A stretch of DNA of 64,000 bases, from positions 124,001 to 188,000 of the forward strand of contig NZ_FOIJ01000006.1 of assembly GCF_900111745.1 (NCBI RefSeq), read 5' to 3'. Shown here in pieces: positions 8,570 through 16,820 of the stretch; within the stretch, counting starts at the first letter, position 1, and the number at the start of each line of letters is the position of its first letter. The DNA is from Stigmatella erecta (GTDB taxonomy: Bacteria; Myxococcota; Myxococcia; Myxococcales; Myxococcaceae). The position numbers and the translations under genes are program-made. The notes beneath the pieces are model-generated. The model was not told the DNA's origin, did not search any database, and was given only the letters and a program-made list of their open reading frames with translations.

Positions 8570-9164
8570 CGATGCCCTTGCGCAAGAGCCCCAGCTTGTT
8601 GCGCGCCGAGAGGATCTGCTGGCGCAGGGACTCGGCCTGCCGGCCCACGTCGGCGAAGTCCTGCGACTCGGCCTGCGCGACGACGGCGCCGGCCTCGTCC
8701 GCCACCTGCCCCATGCGCTCCTGGAGCCCCTCCAGGCTCTGGAGCAGCGCGGCGTTGTGCTCCTCGCCCTGCGCCTGGGCCCGCTGCGTGGCGAACTCCT
8801 GCATCCGCTGGTTGAGCTCCGCGGCGCTCTGGCCCAGGGCGCCGTAGCGCTCCAGCAGCGCCTTGAACAGCTCGGCGCGCTCCTGCAGGTGCAGCGCGTG
8901 CGCGTTGACGGAGTCGGCCTCCTGCTGCTGGCGGTCGCGCGTCCGGGCCACCGCGGCCACGAGCGCGCTCACGCTCGCGTTGAGCACCCCGTCCTGCTCG
9001 GCCACCTCCCGGAGCAGCCGGGAGGCGCGCTCCAGGCTCTTCTCCGAGTTCAGTGGCGAACGGCGGAACTGGTCCGACAGCGACTCGAAGCGGCGCAACT
9101 GGGCCTCCAGGGCTTCGGCGGCCGAGGTCAGCTCGGAAGAGGGCGGCTTGTCACGCTTGCTCAT
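8559..9164 (-). CDS. coiled-coil protein of unknown function
   Basis: 201 residues from the ATG at 9164. Almost the whole sequence is predicted helix with heptad-like Leu/Ala spacing and abundant Gln, Glu and Arg (for example LEAQLRRFESLSDQFRR, ERASRLLREVAEQ, QSLEGLQERMGQVADEAG). No signal peptide or membrane segment is seen. It resembles the coiled-coil regions of methyl-accepting or structural proteins, but no signature motif is present. It is probably a cytoplasmic coiled-coil partner protein; the function is unknown. Confidence 0.75.
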   Translation of the reverse strand: MSKRDKPPSSELTSAAEALEAQLRRFESLSDQFRRSPLNSEKSLERASRLLREVAEQDGVLNASVSALVAAVARTRDRQQQEADSVNAHALHLQERAELFKALLERYGALGQSAAELNQRMQEFATQRAQAQGEEHNAALLQSLEGLQERMGQVADEAGAVVAQAESQDFADVGRQAESLRQQILSARNKLGLLRKGIGAP

Positions 9165-9295
9165 GGGGAGGCGACCATGGCACGGCCTCCGGGCCTTGCC
9201 ACGCCCAGAAACACGCCCCGCCCCTGCCTTCCGTTGCACGGTGGACGGCACGGGCAAGCCGTACGGCGGCCGCCCCTCGCCGCCTGGCTGCCCTC

Positions 9296-9316
9296 CACCC
9301 GGGCGCCGCCCGGGTG
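9296..9316. repeat. 9-bp perfect palindrome upstream of the NmrA-like gene
   Basis: CACCCGGGC (9296-9304), 3-nt centre, GCCCGGGTG (9308-9316). It lies in the 208-bp spacer between the divergently oriented coiled-coil and NmrA-like genes. It could be a protein-binding site or a hairpin. Confidence 0.45.
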
Positions 9317-9337
9317 CTCGCGACGATGACACGGCGA

Positions 9338-9353
9338 GTCCAACTTCTTGGAC
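9338..9353. promoter_or_regulatory. operator-like inverted repeat GTCCAA-N4-TTGGAC
   Basis: A perfect 6-bp inverted repeat with a 4-bp centre ends 19 bp before the NmrA-like start codon, beside its ribosome-binding site. Its size and position fit a dimeric repressor site (HxlR or TetR type). Confidence 0.5.
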
Positions 9354-9372
9354 AGCGTTTGGGAGGAACCAC

Positions 9373-10290
9373 ATGGAATCGCATCTTTCAGTTCTGGTGA
9401 CGGGGGCCACCGGCCAGCAGGGGGGCGCGGTAGCGCGCCATCTCCTGGAGCGCGGACACCGCGTCGTGGCCCTCACCCGGGATGCGGACTCGCCCGCCGC
9501 GCGGGCCCTGCACAAGCAGGGCGCGCAGCTGGCCGTGGGCGACTTCGATGACCTGAACTCCTTGGAGCAGGCGGCCCGGGGCGTCACGTCGGTCTACGCC
9601 ATGGCCACGCCCTTCGAGCGGGGCACCGAGACCGAGGTGCGCCACGGGGCCCACCTGGTGGACGCGGCCCGGCGGGCAGGGGTGAAGCACTTCGTCTACT
9701 CCTCGGTGGCCGGCGCGGACCGCCTCACCGGCGTGCCCCACTTCGACAGCAAGCACGAGGTGGAGCACTACCTGCGCCACTCGCGCGTGCCCTACACCAT
9801 CCTGGGCCCCACCTTCTTCATGGAGAACTTCCTGAGCCCGATGTTCCGCCAAGGGCTGTCCTCCGGAATCCTGGGCCTGGGGCTGCCGCCCACCGTGGGC
9901 CTGCAGATGGTGAGCGTGGAGGACCTGGCCGCCTTCGCCACCCTGGTCCTCATGGACGCCGAGGAGTTCGCCGGCAAGCGCATCGAGGTCGCCTCGGACG
10001 AGGTGACGGGCCAGCAGGCCACCGACCTGCTCTCGTACGCGAGCGGCCACCGGCTCCACTACCAGCAGCTGCCGCTCGGCTTCCTCCAGGAGGAGAGCGG
10101 CGACATGGCCCGGATGTACGAGTGGCTGGGCCGGGTGGGCTACCACGCGGACATCCTCACCCTGCGCCACGCGTTTCCGGAGGTGGGGTGGCACACCTTC
10201 GAGGAGTGGGCCCGGGGCCAGGACTGGCGCTTCCTGTCCGAGGCGTCACCGTCCTACCTGGAAGAGTCCAGCACGCCCTCCACGCACTGA
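9373..10290 (+). CDS. NmrA-like NAD(P)-binding oxidoreductase
   Basis: 305 residues from the ATG at 9373 (GGGAGGAA 5-10 nt upstream). The N-terminal nucleotide-binding loop is VTGATGQQG, followed by LLERGHRVVALTRD. Further family features are HFVYSSVAGAD, FDSKHEVEHYL and PYTILGPTFFMENF. It matches NmrA/HSCARG-type atypical short-chain dehydrogenases, which sense NAD(P) redox state or reduce quinones and small metabolites. The inverted repeat at 9338-9353 suggests regulation by a repressor in response to a small molecule. Confidence 0.87.
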   Translation: MESHLSVLVTGATGQQGGAVARHLLERGHRVVALTRDADSPAARALHKQGAQLAVGDFDDLNSLEQAARGVTSVYAMATPFERGTETEVRHGAHLVDAARRAGVKHFVYSSVAGADRLTGVPHFDSKHEVEHYLRHSRVPYTILGPTFFMENFLSPMFRQGLSSGILGLGLPPTVGLQMVSVEDLAAFATLVLMDAEEFAGKRIEVASDEVTGQQATDLLSYASGHRLHYQQLPLGFLQEESGDMARMYEWLGRVGYHADILTLRHAFPEVGWHTFEEWARGQDWRFLSEASPSYLEESSTPSTH

Positions 10291-10344
10291 GGCCAGCGCC
10301 GGACGCGTGGGGTGAGTATTCATTTCCTCAGGAGGAAGTGGCCC

Positions 10345-11025
10345 ATGCGTGCGGGATGGGGTGTCCTGGCTTCGATGGTGTTCGTGGGCTGTATTCCGAA
10401 GGCTCAACTTCGGCCCAGCCCCGAGGCCCAGGCGCTCGCGCAGGAGCCGGCCGCCGCCGTCACCGAGCAGGCAGGCGTCCGGCTCGTGGCGGACGCGGCC
10501 GCCTGGAAGGGCCATCCCGGCAACCTGGAGCGGCGGCTGACGCCGGTGGAGGTGCGGCTGGAGAACCGGGGGGAGCGCCCCCTGCGCATCCGCTACGAGC
10601 AGTTCGATCTGCTGGGCGGCTCGCGCTTCCAGTACGCGGCGATGCCGCCCTTGAGCCTGAAGGACACCGGGGGCGCGCGCGACCGCTGTGTTGCCGCCAT
10701 GGATCCGCTCTATTGGCACAACACGTGGGGCTGGCGCGGCCCGCTGGGCTGGCGGCGGCCCTGGGGGCTGGAGCCCTTCTATGGCCCTTTCTACTCGCCG
10801 TATGGCCCCCCCAGCGTCGCGTGCGAGGACCCGCTGCCCACCCAGGACATGCTGAAGCAGGCCCTGCCAGAGGGCACCCTGGCGCCGGGCGGCAGCATCT
10901 CCGGGTTCCTGTACTTCCAGGGCATCACCGAGCGGGAGCGCCAGGTGACGCTCCAGGCGCGGCTCGTGGACGCGGAGACGGGGGAGAAGTTCGGCGAGCT
11001 GGGCATCCCCTTCGAGGTGCGCTGA
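10345..11025 (+). CDS. lipoprotein of unknown function
   Basis: 226 residues. The ATG at 10345 is chosen over an upstream GTG because AGGAGG lies 9 nt before it and it gives a clean lipoprotein signal (MRAGWGVLASMVFVGC). The mature part contains VRLENRGERPLRIRYEQFDL, the start of a beta-sandwich like those that describe polypeptide or cell-surface adaptor proteins. A Trp/Tyr/Gly/Pro-rich segment follows (~125-150). No enzyme motif is present. It is followed by a strong bidirectional terminator. Confidence 0.78.
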   Translation: MRAGWGVLASMVFVGCIPKAQLRPSPEAQALAQEPAAAVTEQAGVRLVADAAAWKGHPGNLERRLTPVEVRLENRGERPLRIRYEQFDLLGGSRFQYAAMPPLSLKDTGGARDRCVAAMDPLYWHNTWGWRGPLGWRRPWGLEPFYGPFYSPYGPPSVACEDPLPTQDMLKQALPEGTLAPGGSISGFLYFQGITERERQVTLQARLVDAETGEKFGELGIPFEVR

Positions 11026-11029
11026 GCCC

Positions 11030-11056
11030 GCACTGAGGGCCCAGGGCCCTCAGTGC
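11030..11056. terminator. 27-bp perfect palindrome, bidirectional terminator
   Basis: A 13-bp arm (11030-11042, starting GCACTGAGGG), a 1-nt centre and its exact complement (11044-11056). It sits between convergent genes and includes the stop codon of the minus-strand gene at 11050-11052. Confidence 0.7.
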
Positions 11057-11346
11057 AGGTACATGATGGCGCGGGCGGACGGGCGAGGCGGCGGCCGGCC
11101 GATGAGCGGCTCTTCGTCCTTGATGCCCAGGCGCCGCCGGATGTCCGCGCCGCGGATGGAGTGCCCGAACAGGGCGGCCATCATGCACACGTCCATCGCG
11201 CCGGAGACCAGGGAGCCGAGCCCCGCGAGCGCCAGCGCCGCGCCCTTGGGAGAGCCCGAGGCGAGGCCTCCCACCACCATTCCCGAGCCCGCGAGGATGC
11301 GGACCCAGCGTCCCGTGCGCGTCGCCATGAACCCGACCAGAAGCAT
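11050..11346 (-). CDS. small membrane protein, DUF2892-like
   Basis: 98 residues from the ATG at 11346, with GGGAGG at good spacing. Two hydrophobic segments (about 16-35 and 36-60, rich in Gly/Ala) follow TGRWVRILAGSGMVVGG, which resembles the DUF2892 (YgaP-like) inner-membrane family. The C-terminal ~35 residues are soluble, with charged and Pro-rich sequence. The family often sits with sulfur-transfer proteins, but no such neighbour is present here. Confidence 0.65.
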   Translation of the reverse strand: MLLVGFMATRTGRWVRILAGSGMVVGGLASGSPKGAALALAGLGSLVSGAMDVCMMAALFGHSIRGADIRRRLGIKDEEPLIGRPPPRPSARAIMYLH

Positions 11347-11438
11347 GCGCTACCTCCCAGCGGGAGGATGGGACCTGTCGGGAGGACCGGCCAGCGGCAA
11401 CGCCCCGGGGCCGAAGCCTGGCTGCTTGCCTACCGGCT

Positions 11439-12398
11439 TCACGTGCCGAAGTCGAGCCGCTGCACGTCCTCGTCCCCCAGCGCCGCCTGGTAGACGTGCC
11501 AGGCAGCCGCCAGGTCCTGGAACGGCAGGCCCACGCCCGCGAAGAGGGTGAGCTGCTCGGGCGAGGTGCGCCCGGGCCGCAGCCCCGCGATGATCTCCCC
11601 CAGCTCCCCGTGGATGGCATCCTCGGAGAGGCCCGCGCCGCCCAGGCCTCCGGACAGGGCCTGCCCCCGGTGATCGCAGACAAAGGTGGTGCGCCGCACC
11701 AGCGCCGGCGAGAGCTCCACCTTGCCGGACTCCTCGGTGCTCAGCACGGTGACGTGCATGCCCGGCCGCAGCAGCTCGGGCTGGAGCGCGGAGAGGCGGC
11801 TGGCGTTCACCACCACGACGATGTCCGCCTCCTCCACGGCCTCCTGCACGGAGCCCGCCATCCGGACCGGCAGGGACAGCTGCTGGTACATGCGCGAGGC
11901 GAACGCGGCGGCGAGCGTGACGTCCGGGTCGAACACGAACGCCTGGCGCAGGCTCCGCACCAGCCGCAGGGACTTGAGCTGGAGCGCCGCCTGCGGGCCC
12001 GCGCCGAGGAACGCCACGCGGCTGGCCTCCGGCCGGGCGAGGACATCCGCGGCCAGGGCGCCCAGCACGCCATCGCGCACATGGGTCAGGTGCGCCGAGT
12101 CCATGAGGGCCAGCAGCCCCCCGGAGGCGAGATCATGCAGCTGGAGCACGCTCTGGGTGCCGGAGCCCGGAGGGGAGAAGCGGGCCTGGACCTTCACGCT
12201 GTAGGCGGGCACCCCGGGCAGGCTCCCCGGGAAGAGCACGCTGGTGGAGCCTTCGGCATGCAGCAGGGCGCGGGCCCACTGGGGGGCCACCGTGCGCGCG
12301 AGGGCATCCGTGCGGAACGCCTCCCGCAGGTCCGACAGCAGGGTGAGGGACTGAAGGTTGCGGACCACGTCCGAATGGCGAAGCAGAAGAGTGCTCAT
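11439..12398 (-). CDS. ornithine cyclodeaminase / mu-crystallin family protein
   Basis: 319 residues from the ATG at 12398. The N-terminal part has YSVKVQARF (family KxxxxF region), then LMDSAHLTHVRDGVLGALAADVLA. A Rossmann motif FLGAGPQAALQLKSL is the NAD(P)-binding loop. The family includes ornithine cyclodeaminase, alanine dehydrogenase and ketimine reductases; the actual substrate cannot be decided from sequence. The typical 'TRxxA' segment is replaced by THVRDGVLGA. It is 32 bp downstream of the M20-like gene on the same strand and may be co-transcribed. Confidence 0.85.
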   Translation of the reverse strand: MSTLLLRHSDVVRNLQSLTLLSDLREAFRTDALARTVAPQWARALLHAEGSTSVLFPGSLPGVPAYSVKVQARFSPPGSGTQSVLQLHDLASGGLLALMDSAHLTHVRDGVLGALAADVLARPEASRVAFLGAGPQAALQLKSLRLVRSLRQAFVFDPDVTLAAAFASRMYQQLSLPVRMAGSVQEAVEEADIVVVVNASRLSALQPELLRPGMHVTVLSTEESGKVELSPALVRRTTFVCDHRGQALSGGLGGAGLSEDAIHGELGEIIAGLRPGRTSPEQLTLFAGVGLPFQDLAAAWHVYQAALGDEDVQRLDFGT

Positions 12399-12430
12399 CG
12401 GCCCTGCACCCTACCCGGGCGGCGGGGCAC

Positions 12431-14083
12431 TCAGGGGGCATTCGGAGAGAAGACCAGGGCTTGCAAGGCCGCGGCGAGCATCCGGGTGTTCAACGCCAGA
12501 TGGTCCAGGGAGATGAACTCATCCGGGGCCTCGCCCAGGCTGGGCTCGCCGGGCAGCCGGGGACCAAAGTCCACCCCGCCGGGGAACAGCCGGGCGTAGG
12601 TCTCTCCCCGGAAGGACACAGGCTTGACGCCCTCCCCTTTGCCGCGCTGGAGCTTGTAGACCTCGAGCAGCTTGGTGACGAGCGCCCCGGAAGGCTTCGC
12701 CACGTAGGGCTCCCCCACGGAGCGCCCGGAGCCCTCCTTCACCCAGCCATCCGTCTCCTGGGTGATGAGCGCCACGGCATGGTCGAGCGCCGTGTGGAAG
12801 TCGTCGGTCCCCTCGTCGCTCCGGGGCCGGTGCAGGTGCAGCGACAGGGACACCTTCCCCTCCTTCACCCGCAGCAGGGTGGGGGCCACGAGGAGCGGCC
12901 CCATGAGGGTGTCATGCCCGGCGATGCCCAGCCGCTCCCCGTGGTGGTCCCCGTCCAGCCGGCGCACGGTGGTCCGCAGCATCTCCGTGAGCCCGTTCTC
13001 CGACAGGGGGAGCTGCCCGGCGATGGCCGCCAGATCCCAGAGCGCGTTGTGCCCGCGCTCGGGGGTGGCCGAGGGCGCCGCCCGCCCGCGGGCCGACAGG
13101 ACGATGCGCGAGCCCCGGGAGACCCCCGGCACCGGCCGGAGCTTCACCTCGGCCACGAGCGTGGGCCGCTCCTGGCGGACCGCCTCCAGGGCCTTGCGGA
13201 CGAGGTCCAGCCCCTGCTCGGCGGAGGTTCCCGCCGCGGGCACCAGCTCCAGCGTGGCGGACGCGGGCACCTCGGTGAGCGCCTCCCCGGCGGAGGCATC
13301 CACGGCCACCAGGCGCCCGGACTCGCTCCCCTCACGGGGGCGCAGGGGTGCCTCCAGGTTCAGCACGCCGAAGCCGGACTGGGCCACCACGACGGGATAC
13401 TCCGCGTCCAGGGAGATGACATGGGGGGGCAGGGGCTGGGTGCGGACATACTGCTCCATGCCCTTCCAGTCGCTCTTCCGGCCATTGCCGATGAGCAGCA
13501 GCACCCGGCCCTTCCACGGCTTCAGGCCCATCTCCTGGGCCATGGCGAGCGAGACGAGCGCCGTGGCCAGCGGGCCCTTGCCGTCGCTGACGCCCCGGCC
13601 ATAGAGCTTCCCGTCCATCACCTGGGGATCGAACGGCTCATGCCGCCACTGGCGGGGGACCGCGGGGGCCACGTCCGCGTGGACGAGAAAGCCCAGGTGC
13701 GGGGCGCCCTCGCCCCAGGACAGCTCGAACACGTCCTGGGTGCCCACGGCCCGGAACGCGAAGCCATGGTCCTGGGCCCACTTCTTCAGGAAGCGCCCCA
13801 GGGCGGCGGTGCCGGGACTCTTCGCGGCGGGCTGCTCGCGGCTCACCGTCTTGAAGCGGACGAGCTGCTGCGTCAGGGCCACCACCTCGTCCAGGCCACA
13901 CGTGCCCACATACTCGGCATACCGCTCGGAGAGAGGCCTGCCGGGCAAGGCTTCGGCGGAGAACGGCACGGCCCGCTTGGGGCCGGACAGCTTGCAGTCG
14001 ACCGGGGGCCTGCCCTTGGGCTCCGCGAGCACCAGGGTGGGCCAAAGCAAGAGGACGGCGGACCAGAGGGGGGAGCGAAGCAT
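12431..14083 (-). CDS. exported M20-family protein lacking catalytic glutamates (predicted pseudo-peptidase)
   Basis: 550 residues from the ATG at 14083, which gives a signal peptide (MLRSPLWSAVLLLWPTLVLA). The fold follows PepV/CPG2-type M20 peptidases: FLVHADVAP (His/Asp metal site), GRGVSDGKGPL (bridging Asp), SLDAEYPVV (metal Asp), and a lid domain with HGERLGIAGHD. Where active enzymes have (G)T.EE.GW, this protein reads IGNGRKSDWKGM, so the catalytic Glu and the adjacent metal-binding Glu are Arg-Lys. The C-terminal metal His region reads LGEAPDEF instead of AHQANE. It is most likely a catalytically dead binding protein. Confidence 0.85.
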   Translation of the reverse strand: MLRSPLWSAVLLLWPTLVLAEPKGRPPVDCKLSGPKRAVPFSAEALPGRPLSERYAEYVGTCGLDEVVALTQQLVRFKTVSREQPAAKSPGTAALGRFLKKWAQDHGFAFRAVGTQDVFELSWGEGAPHLGFLVHADVAPAVPRQWRHEPFDPQVMDGKLYGRGVSDGKGPLATALVSLAMAQEMGLKPWKGRVLLLIGNGRKSDWKGMEQYVRTQPLPPHVISLDAEYPVVVAQSGFGVLNLEAPLRPREGSESGRLVAVDASAGEALTEVPASATLELVPAAGTSAEQGLDLVRKALEAVRQERPTLVAEVKLRPVPGVSRGSRIVLSARGRAAPSATPERGHNALWDLAAIAGQLPLSENGLTEMLRTTVRRLDGDHHGERLGIAGHDTLMGPLLVAPTLLRVKEGKVSLSLHLHRPRSDEGTDDFHTALDHAVALITQETDGWVKEGSGRSVGEPYVAKPSGALVTKLLEVYKLQRGKGEGVKPVSFRGETYARLFPGGVDFGPRLPGEPSLGEAPDEFISLDHLALNTRMLAAALQALVFSPNAP

Positions 14084-14148
14084 GACCCCTGCACCGTACC
14101 CCATACCAAGAGGATGAAAACCGGGCTCCGGGTGGCTAACACTGGGGC

Positions 14149-14798
<650 letters not shown>

Positions 14799-14802
<4 letters not shown>

Positions 14803-15167
14803 ACGGCCTTGCTCGCGGCCGGGGCGGGGGGCAGGGAGGCTCCCGCCTGGGCCCGCTCCAGGTGGGGCCCGAGCTGGCCCACCGCCATCAGCCCCAGCAT
14901 CCGGAAGTCGGAGAGGAAGGACCAGAGGGGGTACTTGAAGGTGGCGGGCCGGTTCTTCTCGATGCCGAAGTGGCCCACCCACGCGAGCCCATAGGCACAC
15001 ACGAGGGCGGCGGGAATGAGCGCGCCCCGGCCGGACCTCACGGCGACGGTGGCGATGCCCAGCCCCAGCGAGGTGCCCACGAAGTGCAGCCAGCGCGTGA
15101 CAGGCTTCGAATGTTCGCGCAGATAGAACGGCCAGAACTCGGCGTAGGTGGCGATGCGCTCGGACAT
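14799..15167 (-). CDS. DUF962 / Mpo1-like membrane protein
   Basis: 122 residues from the ATG at 15167 (GGGAG upstream). It starts with a Tyr/Phe-rich segment ([27 protein letters not shown]) typical of the DUF962/YGL010w family. Hydrophobic segments at ~29-45 and ~49-66 follow, then [18 protein letters not shown]. In yeast the family member Mpo1 is a dioxygenase in phytosphingosine breakdown, using conserved His residues; several His are present here (H20, H28 and H68 by count). A bacterial role in lipid oxidation is inferred. Its stop overlaps the msrA stop. Confidence 0.8.
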
Positions 15168-15183
15168 GGAAGCGTTCTCCCTC

Positions 15184-16179
15184 ATGGTTGACTGGACTCC
15201 GAAGCCCAACCTCGCGGTGGACCTCAAACGCCTGTCCCTCTCGGCCGAAGAGGGCTTCGTGCTCTCCAGGTTGGATGGTGGCACGGCCGCCAGCCACCTG
15301 CCAGCGCTCACCGGGCTGCCCCCCGAGCGCCTCCAGACCATCCTCCAGCGGCTGGTCGAGCAGGGCGCCCTCCAACCACCTCCCTCCCCACAACGCACCG
15401 CGGCAGCGCCCGCTTCCCCTCCTCAGGAACCGCCCGAGGCTGGCGAGGCCCCGGAGGACGACGAGCCCCCGGAGGCCCAGGCCAACCACCGGCAGCTCTT
15501 CGAGACGCGGCTTCACCCGCTGGATGACCACACGCGCCAGGCCCGCGCCCATGCCGCGGAGGAACCCGAGCTGTCCGCCTTCTGCTTCGACCCGGTGCCC
15601 GCCGTCATCAAGGCCGTGCTGGAGAACCCCCGGGTGGGCCTCGGGCACGCGCGCCTCATCGTGCGCCACCACCGCCACCCGGCGGGGCTGGAGGCCGTCT
15701 GCGCGAAGGCGGCCTTCGCGGCGGATGGCGGGGTGAGGCGCTGGCTGGTGCGCAACCCGCAGCTGCCCGGAGGGCTCTTCCGGCGCCTCTGGAGCGCGCG
15801 GCGGCTGATGGAGCTGCACAAGGTGATGGCGGACCGGGACATCCCCGAGGGCACACGCCGCACGGCGCGGGAGCTGCTGCGCCAGCGCTTCAACAGCGGC
15901 CCGTCCGAGGAGAAGGTGGAGTTGATTCTCCACACGGAGGGCCGCTGCCTGCTGTCCCTCTCGGGCCTGCCCGTGGACGGCAAGACGGCCTCGCTCCTGT
16001 GTGGGCGGCCCTACCGCTCCTCGCTGCTCATCCAGAACCTCGCCCGGTGGACCGCGGCGCCGCCCGCCTTGATTGCGCACCTGCTCAAGCAAGACGCCGT
16101 GCGGCAACAGCCGCAGCTGCGCATGCTCCTGGCCCGCCACCCCCACGCCCCCACGGACGCACGCCAGAACGAGCGCTGA
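15184..16179 (+). CDS. myxobacterial hypothetical protein with N-terminal winged-helix-like segment
   Basis: 331 residues from the ATG at 15184, only 16 bp from the divergent DUF962 start codon. An earlier in-frame ATG at 15148 would lie inside that gene. Residues ~10-65 (FVLSRLDGGTAASHLPALTG..ERLQTILQRLVEQGAL) look like the helical/wHTH segment found in several myxobacterial regulators. A Pro/Glu-rich linker (~65-105) leads to a 220-residue helical region with HEAT- or leucine-variant-like spacing (PVPAVIKAVLENPRVGLGHARLIV, RRWLVRNPQLPGGLFRRLW). No catalytic motif is seen. Possibly a protein-interaction scaffold. Confidence 0.72.
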   Translation: MVDWTPKPNLAVDLKRLSLSAEEGFVLSRLDGGTAASHLPALTGLPPERLQTILQRLVEQGALQPPPSPQRTAAAPASPPQEPPEAGEAPEDDEPPEAQANHRQLFETRLHPLDDHTRQARAHAAEEPELSAFCFDPVPAVIKAVLENPRVGLGHARLIVRHHRHPAGLEAVCAKAAFAADGGVRRWLVRNPQLPGGLFRRLWSARRLMELHKVMADRDIPEGTRRTARELLRQRFNSGPSEEKVELILHTEGRCLLSLSGLPVDGKTASLLCGRPYRSSLLIQNLARWTAAPPALIAHLLKQDAVRQQPQLRMLLARHPHAPTDARQNER

Positions 16180-16276
16180 AAGCGCGCCATGGCCAGTGTT
16201 TGCTCAAACCAGGCCGGCCCCTCCGGTACCATGGCACCGCAGCCCCCACCCCGTGTCCATGAAACTGGAGCGACTC

Positions 16277-16738
16277 ATGAAGCTGGCCGTCAAGATTCTC
16301 GTTGCCCTGTCTGCGATTGCGATGACCGCGTGCGGTACCCAACCTGGCATGGGAGGCACCCCGGAAGGCGAGAGCGCGCCCACCCCCCAGCAGGAACTCT
16401 CGCAGGACATGGGCACGCTCGCCGCCTATGACTGTTCGGTGAGCATTCAGTGCGCCGACGGCTCCTCGCGCTCCTGCAATGGCTCGTCGGGCGCCTGTTC
16501 GGCCAGCTCCAGCGGCTCGGGAAGCGTGACGTGCAACGGCAATGTGACTTCCTGTGGCCTCGCCCTCTGCACGTGCAACGCGGATGGCTGCTGTGCCACC
16601 CGCTGCATTGCCGACCCGGACTGCTCGGGCGGAACCTGCCAGCAGGGCGCCGCGTGCACCACCAGCACCCAGTGTGGCACCAACGGCGTGTGCCGCTCGG
16701 GGCGCTGCACGTGCCTGCTGGAGCCGGTCAACCCGTAG
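16277..16738 (+). CDS. Cys-rich secreted lipoprotein
   Basis: 153 residues. The ATG at 16277 has GGAG 7 nt upstream; the ATG at 16259 lacks a ribosome-binding site. The lipobox is AMTAC. After ~35 residues of low-complexity sequence there is a Cys-rich region of about 20 cysteines (for example CSVSIQCADGSSRSC, CTCNADGCCATRC) likely to be disulfide-bonded. The last part (CTTSTQCGTNGVCRSGRCTC) resembles EGF/Dickkopf-like knots seen in myxobacterial surface proteins. One of three such small lipoproteins in this window (also 22944 and 55309). Confidence 0.78.
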   Translation: MKLAVKILVALSAIAMTACGTQPGMGGTPEGESAPTPQQELSQDMGTLAAYDCSVSIQCADGSSRSCNGSSGACSASSSGSGSVTCNGNVTSCGLALCTCNADGCCATRCIADPDCSGGTCQQGAACTTSTQCGTNGVCRSGRCTCLLEPVNP

Positions 16739-16771
16739 GCCAGAGGGCAGCGGAAGCTGTCCACGGCGGCG

Positions 16772-16791
16772 CCCCGTGTCCCGTCACGGGG
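16772..16791. terminator. hairpin between convergent genes
   Basis: CCCCGTG (16772-16778) pairs with CACGGGG (16785-16791) around a 6-nt loop, 33 bp after the lipoprotein stop and 29 bp beyond the convergent gene's stop at 16821. Confidence 0.55.
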
Positions 16792-16820
16792 AGCACGCCT
16801 CCCCTTCCGGGCCCGCTCCC

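Noticed and set aside
16192-16206. sigma54-like promoter TGGCCAGTG-TTTGCT
   Set aside because: The GG-GC spacing is one base too short for a -24/-12 promoter, and this spacing is strict.
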